From the NCBI GenBank assembly GCA_022578605.1, contig MU394078.1, positions 186,001 through 250,000 of the forward strand: a stretch of 64,000 nt of DNA, given 5' to 3'. Positions within the stretch are counted from its first letter, which is position 1. Each line of letters begins with the position of its first letter. A program made the translations under genes and the position numbers. Source of the stretch: Camillea tinctor (lineage: Eukaryota > Ascomycota > Sordariomycetes > Xylariales > Xylariaceae). The notes beneath the pieces were generated by a model that did no database searches, was not told the origin of the DNA, and saw nothing but the letters and a program-made list of their open reading frames with translations. Shown piece by piece: positions 10,720-21,721 of this stretch.

Positions 10720-13107
10720 TCTGCCCCCTTCAACTCTCTTAATATTTCTCATACTCTTTTGATTTTCTTTTCTTTACCCTTCTTCATCAACACACGACGC
10801 CAGTCCATCGTCGGTACCTGGCCTTGATACAAACCCACCGTACTCCTCCCTCCACCCGTAGAATTCCCCCTCCTTTATGATCCCCGAATCCCGCCACTTA
10901 ATTTAGACTTCATGAGACCATGTTGGACGAGGGACGAAACTCTGGATATTGGATCTTGGTTTCCGAGTGTGAAAAGTCTGTGACGCAAGCATCGTACATA
11001 CTTATTTCAACCGATCTTCTTAACGCATACGCGTCGAGAGGCGTGCTCTGGTATTGATCTTACCTTTCCAGCAGTCTGTCCATGCGTCGAAGGTTGACTT
11101 GGAGGTTGACGAGGTGAATATTATGGGGAGGTGGCCATGGAGTGTGACTGGAGTGTGGTGTACGTGTGGGGTGTCAGCGCTGGGGAGTGGAAGGGCTGAG
11201 TGGTGCCTCAGATATGAGGTGTCGTTTACGATGTCGTTGGGGTGGCTGGCATACTTCGAGGCGTCTGGTGTTACTGGACCGAGTGGTTTGGAAACATTCG
11301 TTGATACCCCTGATCAATACGGATACCTCTGCGCAGTTAAGGCAAAGGTAGCACGGAGTTTAGGAGTCTGATAGCGCAAAAAAAAAAAGAGGCGCGAAAA
11401 GTTCAGGACGGCCGAAAACTAATCATTAGATAAAAATCCTCCATCGCCGGTATGCTGCCTCTGCTACCGTCGTGGTAACATAGTTTATTGTTATTTTGTT
11501 CATTCTACATTGTCCCTCGACGCAACATTATAAGTCTCTAGTAGTGATTGTAAGGTTTATCTCTGTTTAATGCTCTATACTACTGTAACCTTGTTATATA
11601 TTATTGACTTGCGATGCAAGTTCTTGATAGGGAAATTTAGAATACTTGCATATAGTCATGACTAGTTACAGTAGATGAGTGCTTGCCTAGATAAGGTCAA
11701 AGGACACGGCTTCGGTGAATATCAAGAGCCTGTCTTACATAGGTTAGTTACCAAGGTAAAATCTAGAGCATATACCTTCATGATACATGACAGATATTAC
11801 TAGCTCATGGCAAAGCCGCCTCTCATCATGCAATCTTGAGGTTCTGTGCACACTCCGCTTTCCACGCTCACACACTGATCTTCGTACCGGAAATTCTTTT
11901 CTTCAAGAGAAAGGGGCACGGGAGGATAGAGCTTGTTCCTCCTCCTACCCTACGGGACTGAAGGAGAATAGGGGAGGGGAAAGGCAGGAGAGGAGGGTAT
12001 CGAAAAAAAAAGTGTCTGTGTGCGTCCATGTGTTGCTGACAGAAACTTGACCAAGCCGAGACAAGCAGGCAGGCTCTAGTCAACGTGTCAGTTAACTTGT
12101 ACGCGGCAGGCTTTGAGAAGGGTTGGATGAATGTGCAAGTTTGGTTTTTATTTTTGGCATGTATGTAGGTTATGTGCTTATTTGCATCTCCCTTTACATA
12201 ATGGGGTTGGGTGTACAGATATATCTATGCAGCCTATCTAGGTATGTAATAGGTATATAAAGCAGCTAATGCTGTACTTGAGTATATAGGAGATTTGCTA
12301 TTCTCTCTCTCCCTCACTCTGCGTCCTCTTCTCTATGGTTCTTTTCTTAGACATTCAAACTTGTGGGGATAGTGGTTCGTTGCCCTTTGCCACTCATGTA
12401 ACCCATAGCTAGTAGGTTAGGTTACATACGTACATGCATATAAATATATATAAGGTACATGGGTGATCATGATATTATTATCATCTTATATGGATATGCC
12501 TACCTGGTAATCTTTTTCGTTTTTCTTTTCTTATTTCCCACGAACGGTCATAGTACCACGTGGGACCTGTATGTCTTACTTCACAATGCACGTATAGCGT
12601 ATAAGAACGAAGCGTGCCGATAAGCCGAACTTTCTTTTTTTATTTTATTTTCTGATTCTCGGTTGGGCGAGAATTTGAGGGGGGGTGGAGGGGGGGAGTT
12701 GCCAGGGCAAGAGAGACATACACGCAGAGGGAGAACGAGTATATCATATCATATCACCTGTCCTCTCATCTTGCTTCTACCCTCTTTTGATTCAGGTCTG
12801 GCCTGGCCTAGGCTTATCTGTGTGAGATCTCATACCCTACCTCCCCCCTTTTCTTCGTCCTTCCCGCCGTCCGCCCCATCCGTGCCTGCTGTGCACGTTG
12901 ATTGACTGACCAATGGAGGAGGATTGTCGGCGGCGAACAAGATAGACTCGTGGGCACGGCGATCTGAGATTTAGATTCTAGCGGGTAGGGAAGATCTCTG
13001 TTTGGAAAGGGGGTGGTGGTGAGTGGTGGTGAATGGTGGGTGGTCGGAAGGACGGAAAGGCTGATGTTACTTAACAACGCCAAGCTATGATACCCAACCC
13101 ATCACTA

Positions 13108-13129
13108 CTTTTTGATCCTGATCAAAAAG
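13108..13129. repeat. Inverted repeat CTTTTTGATC-CT-GATCAAAAAG
   Basis: Two perfect 10-bp arms are separated by two bases. A second inverted repeat (AGAGATC, 6-base loop, GATCTCT) follows at 13141-13160. Both are built around GATC. The function is unknown. Confidence 0.7.
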
Positions 13130-13140
13130 GGGGAGATAGG

Positions 13141-13160
13141 AGAGATCGATCATGATCTCT
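13141..13160. repeat. Inverted repeat AGAGATC / GATCTCT
   Basis: Perfect 7-bp arms flank a GATCAT spacer, 11 bp after the larger palindrome at 13108-13129. Confidence 0.65.
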
Positions 13161-13946
13161 AATTATTTTGTTGGTTCTTCGTTTGAACGGCAGCCTTTGC
13201 TGTTTCGCAACGTTCTCTTACCCGTCTAATCCCGAACCGTCATCCGTGATGCAATGACTTCGTTTCCGGTTGAACGGAGAGTTCGTTATGAGGTTCATCC
13301 TCAATATTCATATTGTTACTTTTGTTTTTTATTTTTATTATTTGGCTTCTCGACCCTTCCCCCTTATTAATTTTATTACTTGGCGCATGGTATAGATGCG
13401 ACATAATGCGATGTGCTCGAACCTGTACTCGGGTTTTTTTTTTTTTGCCTCTTCCTTCTCGCATGTGGCGTACATACACGATCCTACCATGTGAAGCTAT
13501 GCCCAGTATCAAAGTGAGACTTATTTTGAGTCGTTCAAGCGGGTGGCTCAGTGCGGCGCACCATATGACTAACATCCACAAAGCAAGGCGTGTGTTCCAT
13601 TTGACTCACCTATATCCTGCCGGCTGGTAAAAAAAGGGATGACATGTATTATGCCGAATGTCTTTCTTCGAAAATTGCCGGCCGATGTCTTTGTTGTTGT
13701 CATGTTAGGAGAGCTTCGGTGTCTCTCATCGTTATACTAAGCTGAGCCTCTACCTTTCTTTTCTTTCCCCTTATTCTGTCTCTCTTTCACTCTCCCAAGT
13801 ATAACGTCTTCTGACATCATAGTGTAATATGGTGGGGGTCACTCTTTTGCTGATGAACTTTTGACAGATGGGAAAGACAAAGAATCCGCATAGCTATACT
13901 CGTTGCTCCGTTTCAAGGCATCGCCGTGTTTCAAGATGCTTGGCAG

Positions 13947-13998
13947 CCGACCCGGGTCGGTTGTGATCCGAGGTGACGGCCGCGCATGAATTCGCGGC
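13947..13998. repeat. Two GC-rich palindromes in series
   Basis: A perfect 14-bp palindrome CCGACCCGGGTCGG occupies 13947-13960. An inverted repeat GCCGCG, 8-base spacer, CGCGGC occupies 13979-13998. The CCG/CGG half sites resemble targets of fungal Zn(II)2Cys6 regulators, which is only a suggestion. Confidence 0.6.
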
Positions 13999-16404
13999 AG
14001 CATAGAGTAGAAACTTGTAGAAGGGATTCGGGAGCTACGCGTACTCTGTAACTAATATGTCCGGTTTGAGTCTTGCTAGTGGCTACAGGTTGCTTGCTCC
14101 CTGCATCAACTCAACTTCTCGTACCTACATAAATGTCAATGGTCTCGGGTTCTGGAAGCATCCGGGTGATGCAAGGAGAACTAGGTTTTGGAACGTATGT
14201 ACGTAGGTTAGTTGCATTCAACTGGGGTCGTAGGGCTTGTTCTGTATGCCTGTCGATATCAGGGAACGGTATAGCCTACGACTTATAACCGACTCGTAGT
14301 ACAGGAAGCATGTACCTACATAGGCAGACTCGGAATACCTAGACATACATACTCTTAGTCGTAACAGTAAAGGCTGCAATGTATTCTTCCTTCTACGTCA
14401 TTTGGTAGACGAGCCGAACCAGTAACGTTGTCGACATGATCGAGCTGTGCACTTCGAGGCGTCTTGGCTGGGTCAACGTAGAGCTGGGTTTGGGGGCTGC
14501 AAGAACAAGATGGACCCAAGAACTAACAAAGACTTACACCAGATTCCCGACTTAGACTACCACAGACATAGAACTATTTCTTTTCTTTTCATGTCTTTGC
14601 TCGAGACAGACAGAGTTTGTATTTACGATCATGCATTGGGGAGACGCAATAGGGGTAATGGGTATCAGCGTCAGTAGTAGGAGTAGTGATCAACCCCTTC
14701 CCCCCCTTATCCAGTCTCAATTCACCCTCCATGAGAAAAAAAGGGACAGGTAGATGTACAATACATATCACATGTATAGATTGTAGAATGCTGTCATGGC
14801 AATTGCATCTGCGCGCTTGATCGATGGTCCCGTTCCCGTCTAACATGCGCAGGACAAGGATAACCCTTAGGGGGGAAGAAGACCCACCGAGGAAGAGAAG
14901 ACCAGTGCTTTGTCGATTACGAAGCTGAAAAAGGTCACAATCTATGTGAGACGTTCAGTGCCATACCCATCTCTTTCCCTCTCCTCTTCTACCTCCTGTC
15001 CTCCGTTGGCTCTTTTTTCTTTCTGTTGCATCCGACCGATCGGGCTTATGATATCGGTGTTTGCACGACACCCAACGAAAAAGAATAAGAAAACAAAGTC
15101 AAGGAAAAATAAAGTAGGCTGTAAAGAATTGTCTCACGTAGGGTAAGTGACAAATCGAATCTGCAAACAAGGCGCGTAGTTGTAAGTCGAAGCGCGCGCA
15201 AAAAAAAAAAAAAGTTACTTAAATCTAAAGGGGGTAAGTTGTGTATACCTTGTATGTAGTGTATGTATGTAGATTAGTGTTGTTGCTCGACATATGCACA
15301 GCTGACCACTAACCTATGTAAGTAGTAACCTATAGGGCATATATTGGATGTACATACATGTTCTCGTTCTCTCGATGGATCCTAGTTGCACACCGAGGCC
15401 TTAGTAGGTAGCAGGTTTTTATGATGATAATGAAAACGACTAACCTATATACTACTAAAACCAACAATGTTTGCGCTTGCTCAGAAGTCGTAGCGTCGTC
15501 TTAGTCTAGTAGAGACATTAACTTGAGCATGAAAACTTAACCTCAAGTTTGGGCTTGGTAACAAACTTTGTCTATACTATTGATTTTATTTCCCTATATG
15601 AGTACTATTTAGCACAGTCCACCTATGTAGGTATTGATAGTACTAGTCTTAGACATATATTTGAGTTCTGTCTTTGATCGAGATAGCTTGACCCATTTGG
15701 TTGGGTTTGATCCTGGGGAAGTAAGGGCGTGTTGAAAAAAAGAAGGAGGGGAAGGGACCCTTCAACGGCTGTGGGGGAGGGAAGGTGAGGGAGACAACCA
15801 AAAAAAACAAACTCCAGCTAAAAGACGGGACGTTCGGGGGTATTCCTTGTCACCGGATCAAATACATTACTTAAAAGTATGTAAAACATCTCGATCTCTC
15901 TTTGAATCTTAGATACTTAGTTGGTAGTGGGACGTTTCCTACTATTACCTTCACACATACACACATTACTAACCTAGTACCTAGGTTAGTAGTATATATA
16001 TATCGGAGTTGGATTAAGAACTAGTAATAAACCCACCACTCTCTTTTAACTCTTCTTTTTTCATTTTGGATATGTATATTTAGGGATGGCGATGACGACG
16101 CTACCAGCCGACTTAAAAGGAATCGAATGTTTTCGGTGCCGTTATTTTAAAGTGCGGCGACTTCGACAGCAGCAGTATTTATCACCATATGGTTTATGGT
16201 AGTTGGGGAGAGAAAGTGAATGATCGCTTATAAGGATCGACTCAAGGAGGGGCAATCATAAGTATCAGATCGTAGATTGCGAGTTTGTGATGGTAGATTA
16301 ATGTGGGAGTTTCGTTTTAAAAGAAAAGTAACTTTGCTTTTCTTTTGATCCGTGGGAGAGGCAAGAATGGTTCGATATGTACTCGATGCTATATTTCTTT
16401 TCTT

Positions 16405-16446
16405 GCTTTCTTCTCTGCTTAGGTAGCTTTCTTCTCTACTTAGGTA
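16405..16446. repeat. 21-bp direct tandem duplication
   Basis: Two adjacent 21-bp copies (16405-16425 and 16426-16446) differ at a single base. A further partial copy (GCTTT) follows. Confidence 0.75.
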
Positions 16447-17397
16447 GCTTTAAGGTTAGGCGACCTAGGTACGGTGAAAGTAATCGATAAGATGCCGCCT
16501 CCGCTAATTCAGGTCTTCAGTCCAGTCGGTCAATGCAGTGCAGGCGGCGGCAGCGCCCACACTACAGTACGTATGTACAACCAACTGCAGGAAGCAGAAC
16601 TCACTAACAGTGGTTAATCGATCAGAAGAGGTCCGTGTCGACGTAGGGCGGGGAAGCACCCAGAACAAGAGCTCGGGCACATCAACCATAACAATTAAGG
16701 CCTTGGTTAAAAAAAAAAAAGGAAAAGAAAGTCAAAAAAGTGTGTGGTCCTAGTGTAATTCAAGGTCGCATTGTCGGGTTGAAACATGAGATCTTATGCT
16801 GACGACGATATCTAGCGTAGTAGCGTAGAGCGTAGACATCTCGAAAGAGAGGTGGACGAGTCAACTAGCTTAGCTGCCTCTGCTACATAGAGCCCGCGCC
16901 GGTACATGAAAGTACCTACTTAGGTAGTGTCTTAGGTAGTTCCATCAACCGTTTGCTGCTAGTGTATAAGTAAAGACTAACCAACTTAACCTGCATGCTC
17001 TGCAGATATCGAAACCACCTACATAAGAGTTGAACCAATTGATCGTGGTATCGTCAAGGTTGGTTATTATGATGAAGCAACAAAAAAAAATCAAGCCTTG
17101 AGCATACACGCACAACTTTCCTTTTTCTTCAAAAAAATTTTTTTTTATAGCTGATTGGTTTTTTTCTTCTCTCTTTTGCCTAAGAAAACAAGGCATGGAA
17201 ATAAGCAATTAAACATCTAGGCTTTGCTGTGGGCAGTTTCTTTTTATTCTTCTTTGTCTCCCCTGCTGTTCATGGTGTGGTGGTGGGGGGATGGAGTTGG
17301 GGATGGAGATGGCAGGGAGAGGGAGAGAGACTAGAAGACAGAAAACACTGTCCTTCCCTGCACACACGCGCGCACTAATCTAGACGCTTTTAGTGAT

Positions 17398-17580
17398 TCG
17401 GGTCTTAGGCCCTCCCGTAATAGCGACCCGAGACGAGCTAGGTGGAATTCCACGAACAGAGCGGATACAAGAAATATATCTGTTTGGTGCCCGATTGGAG
17501 AATGTCAGGGTATCAGCCACGAGGTTCAAGGTTAAAAAGCCCTGTGACCCTGGTAATGCCCATTAATAAAACTTTTTTTT
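17398..17580 (+). ncRNA. Candidate structured RNA with Pol III-like terminator
   Basis: Within about 180 bp there are a 7-bp stem TCGGGTC/GACCCGA (17398-17404 with 17425-17431), a perfect 12-bp palindrome GTGGAATTCCAC (17442-17453) and a 6-bp stem CAGGGT/ACCCTG (17506-17511 with 17547-17552). GGTTCAAGG at 17523-17531 resembles the first part of a Pol III B box. TAGCGA at 17421 is a weak A-box candidate. A run of eight T (17573-17580) would end Pol III transcription. I could not match it to U1, U2, U4, U5, U6, U3, SRP, RNase P/MRP or a tRNA, so it is a prediction from structure and signals only. Confidence 0.25.
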
Positions 17581-17960
17581 AAAGAGGGGAGAGGGGCCAC
17601 CCCCCTTGTCAATCACCCATTGCTACACTAGCGTAGACTGCTAGATATTGCTTGTTCGCTACCATCCCCCCCTTTCTTTAGGTACATACCTACGTAAGAC
17701 TTTTTTTTTTTGCGCTGGGTACATAGGTACATAGTTGGCTTACACATACGGTCTAACCAACCCACTGACCCCAATTCGATGGCCTTACTTACTTACATAG
17801 GCGAATTCCCGCTTCCTACTGACAGCTCCGACAGGCTCTACAAGCGCTTCTCCCACATGTGCGCCCACCTACCATATCATGACCTTTCCAACAAATATTG
17901 TGGTATGCATATGCATTTATTACCTGTACCTACCTACAGGTACCACTTACTGCCTACCTA

Positions 17961-17990
17961 CATATACATATACATATACATACACATATA
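17961..17990. repeat. TATACA-type microsatellite
   Basis: Alternating CATATA/TACATA units form an AT-rich low-complexity tract in the gene-poor spacer. Confidence 0.7.
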
Positions 17991-19538
17991 CTTACGCTAT
18001 CTCATGCCCCCCACTGCCACACCGAGGTTGCATGAACTTAGGCGCATGATATGTGTAAGAGAGAGAGTGTGTGTGTAGGTTATATGTGTTAGGTACACCA
18101 GGGAGGAAGAACAAAAGTCAGAAAAAAAAAGGAATATCGAGGGAGAGAAAGAAAGAAGGCGAGCATAGGGAGAAGAGGTAAAAATACTTAGCTGGGAAAG
18201 TGTACGGAGTACGTATACGTACTTCAAGTACTTTTAAGTTCAAACTATCCTGGTCTAGAAAGACATATAGGTACCCCATGTAGGTACATGATGTACGTAC
18301 CGCACACAACATATCTTCGCACAAAACAGGTACCTTGCCGTCCCGTCTTCTTCTTCATAAGTACCTACAATAAAATAATTTTTTTTTTTCAATCAACCCG
18401 ACCCTTGTCGACAGTCCTGTAGCCCCAAATCCCATTCCTAATGCGCGACCCCGACCACACACAGCCCAACCTGCCAATGTGCTAACGCCCCGACCGTGAT
18501 TCATCCCACTTTTTTCTTCTCGGTTTCCACCCTCTTCTTCCGGGCACAGGGCCAGTCAACTCACACACCCCCCCCATCCGCACAATCCTAGCTAAGCGCA
18601 AAGAAGAGTTCGGCCAGTCTCGTCTCTCCATCCATCCTTCTTCTCCAATCCTCCTTGTCCTGATTCCTCCTCCTCACCTACGAGCGACTCGCCAGCCCAT
18701 CACGCCGTAACGACGACACCTCTCTTCACCATAGCCGGATACCAGAGTTACACGTCTCGACCTATTCATTACTTGCTTAGAGTGGCCACACTACAATCCA
18801 TATTTCTTTTGGAAGACAATTGACATACTTGCTTTCCACGCGACCGTGTATGTGCTAAGACTTGGACAAAGAAGAGGCAAACCGCACGAAACGAAAAAAG
18901 AACTTGAACCCCCCTCCAAGGCGAGCGTCACGAGGACTACGGCACACTCGTTTCTATAATTCTTTACCTACCTTTTTTCTATCTCGCTCTTTCTAAGAAT
19001 CGAGGAAGAGACGGGGAATTTTCTTTTTCATAAAACATAAAATAAAAAATTAAGGATAGAGGAAATCCAGCGACTTACCTCTTCCTGATCACCTGCTTAC
19101 TGAGGACGAAAGCGCCGGCAGATTTGTCCAACAAGAAGAAGAGAAAGGAAGACGAAGAGGAATAAAAACCCAAAGTTGAATATTTGGGCTACAGGAGGTT
19201 TCACCTGGAGATACGACACCTAACTATACCCTCGCCATCCGAGTTCCCATAATCGTTCGATCTGCGCCCACGCTCGCTGTTACACTGATTCAGACTTGCT
19301 GCGTCGAACCGAGCGGGAGGATAGGACAGAACGTTCATCTTCTCTGCTGCCCGCGTTGGCGTAACCTCGCCTGATTCCTGCGAGGAACCAGCAAGCCTGG
19401 CTAGCCAGCCCAAGCACAGTCACTCCGCCGCTCACAACCCCAATCCCTTTCTTCTGGTCCTCCCACCTCTGGGCTGTCACCTCTATTCGTCACGGGTAAT
19501 TTAATACATTCTACGACCTATACGGGGCTCGTACGACG

Positions 19539-21721
19539 ATGAAGGTGCGCCATTAAACTGAATCCCCTTCCCCCCACCCTTCTCATCTTCTTGTTTCCCC
19601 TCCCTTCATCATTTCCCACCTTCTGTTCGAAACTATGCCGGCGTGTTTCGCAACCAGAAGGAATCACCACTATGTCGCGCGCGAGCATAAACCGTAATTC
19701 AGCCGCCTGGGTTCGCGCCTTTGCTAACAGGATGCGTGCTAAACAGGCTCTCCGGAGATCCATCAAGGGCGAGAAGGATAAGAGTCCACAGATCTCTATC
19801 GCCCCAAAATCCGCGATCGCCATTGTGCCCCCCAAAAAGGTGGGTAATGTCATGTCTAGGCGCTGAGACCTTCTCCCCTCTTAGTCTTTCTGCGCTGGCA
19901 AAGATCTACTCTGTGCGGTAGTTGAGCACATCGCTGATATCTGAGGCGCCATTCTAGGTTATCCGAGCTCTCTACGACTATGAAGCACAATCAGGCCAGG
20001 AACTCAGCTTCTCGCGAGGCGACTTCTTCCACGTCATCGGTCGCGAGAACGACTCGGACTGGTATGAAGCATGTAACCCGGCTCTTCCTGACGCCCGCGG
20101 GCTGGTGCCCGTCGCGTTCTTCCAAGCCCTAGGGCGCACCGAGAGGGACAGCGGCCAGTCGGACCCAGGCCGGACACCCGGCCTCAAGAAGGATGACCAC
20201 GATTCGGGTTTCTCGGACACGAACCCAGCGTCCATGCCCACGACACCCGCCCTCAGCAGTCATCGCAGCTCCAAGTCTGTTGCTAAGAACGGCGCTATGG
20301 TATACGGAATTGTGATGTACGATTTCCAGGCAGAGCGTGCCGACGAGCTTGAAGCCAAGGCCGGTGAGGCAATTATCGTGATTGCGCAGTCGAACCCAGA
20401 ATGGTTTGTCGCAAAGCCCATCGGCCGTTTGGGAGGCCCGGGCCTCATTCCTGTGTCGTTCGTTGAAATCCGAGATATGTCTACAGACACAGCTATCCAG
20501 AATCCCCAGGACGCCATCAAGCGCGCCGGGATACCACGAGTGGAAGAGTGGAAGAAAATGGCCGCCGATTATAAGAACAGTAGCATCACGCTCGGCAAGT
20601 TCGAAGGCGGGGTTGCGCCAAACCCGCAACAGGCTATGGAACAGGGGATGGAGCGCATGAGCTTGCAACAAGGTGGTAGTCGCCAAAGCCAGCAGAGTCC
20701 TTCCTATGTAAGTAGTGCATTGTTTCTCAATCGGCTTTCATCTAACTTTGGCAAACCCCAGGGTGGATATCAGCAACAAGCGCAGCAGCCGCAACAACAG
20801 CCGCAGCCGCAGCAGCAGCAGCACAACCCACAGCAGATCAACCCAGGGGGCTCCAACCCCCCATCCCAGATGTATGCGCCCATCTCAGCTCGGATACCGA
20901 GGTACTGCTTTGCGGAAGACAAGTACTGGTTTGTCATCGAGGCGATGCTTGAAGATGGTAGACACTGGGAGCTTTCGCGCTACTACGAAGACTTTTACGA
21001 TTTCCAGATTGCCCTCCTCACCGAATTCCCCGCCGAAGCTGGTAACACCGGGACGCAGAAGCGCACGCTACCATATATGCCCGGCCCCGTTAACTACGTG
21101 ACCGACGCGATCACCGAAGGCCGCCTCCACAACCTCGATGCCTACGTCAAGAACCTACTTGGGCAGCCGGCTTACATCGCCAAGTGTAACCTCGTAAAGC
21201 AGTTCTTTGCACCGAGAGAAGGTGACTACGAAGTCGACCCCACTGCGAACGGCGACGAGTACAGACTATCAGCTGGATCGCGATCCTCGACCGACTCACC
21301 TAGGGATGGCAACTCGCGGCAGTCTTCACGAAACAACCTCAATGGTAACGGGTACTCCGGACTATCTGCAGCTCCGCGGCAGATGCAGAACGGACAGCAA
21401 CAGGTAACACGACAAGCCTCGTCACTTTCGCAACCTTCCCAGACGTCACTGACGCCAGGGATCAACCAGGCATCTTCCGCTTTCAAGGTCAAGCTCTTCT
21501 TCCAAGGCGACACGTTCCTCATCCGCGTCCCCTCGGATACCAATTTCCAACTATTATATGAGAAGATAAGGGAGCGCACAAAGGTGCCCGGCAGCGAACA
21601 AATCCAACTTTTCTACCGTAATGAGCAGAGCGGCGACAAACTGAGCCTCCTAAGCGACAATGATCTCAATTATGCCCTGGAACACAACGAAAAGCTCGTT
21701 ATATTTGTCGAGCAGGTATAG
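19539..21721 (+). CDS. BEM1: Polarity scaffold Bem1/ScdB (SH3-SH3-PX-PB1)
   Basis: There are four exons: 19539-19544, 19747-19839, 19958-20707 and 20762-21721. The first coding exon is only ATGAAG. The 202-nt intron after it (GTGCGC...AAACAG) joins to give MKALRRSIKGEKDKSPQISI, which matches the usual start of filamentous-fungal Bem1. The product is 602 residues. SH3-1 is at about 34-92 (VIRALYDYEAQSGQELSFSR), SH3-2 at about 147-206 (GIVMYDFQAERADELEAKAG), a Gln-rich linker at about 287-312, PX at about 325-440 (RYCFAEDKYWFVIEAMLEDG), and a C-terminal PB1 domain at about 523-602. Bem1 links active Cdc42, its exchange factor Cdc24 (through PB1) and PAK kinases at growth sites, and the PX domain binds phosphoinositides. 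The last intron is 54 nt, a multiple of three and free of stops, so its retention would add 18 residues. Confidence 0.93.

Larger units (their letters stand above)
10720..19538. other. Gene-poor spacer of 8.8 kb
   Basis: Open frames here are all short (up to about 125 codons), lack recognisable domains and do not join into longer frames. The first kilobase probably includes the 3' UTR of the SAC3/GANP gene. The last 1.2 kb, pyrimidine-rich, probably holds the promoter and leader of BEM1. Between them are palindromes at 13108-13160 and 13947-13998, a 21-bp tandem duplication at 16405-16446, a structured segment ending in eight T at 17398-17580, and a TATACA microsatellite at 17961-17990. Undetected non-coding RNA genes are possible. 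Confidence 0.5.

Noticed and set aside
11054..11371. 105-codon frame after the SAC3/GANP gene
   Set aside because: No domain, biased composition, and position fits a 3' UTR.
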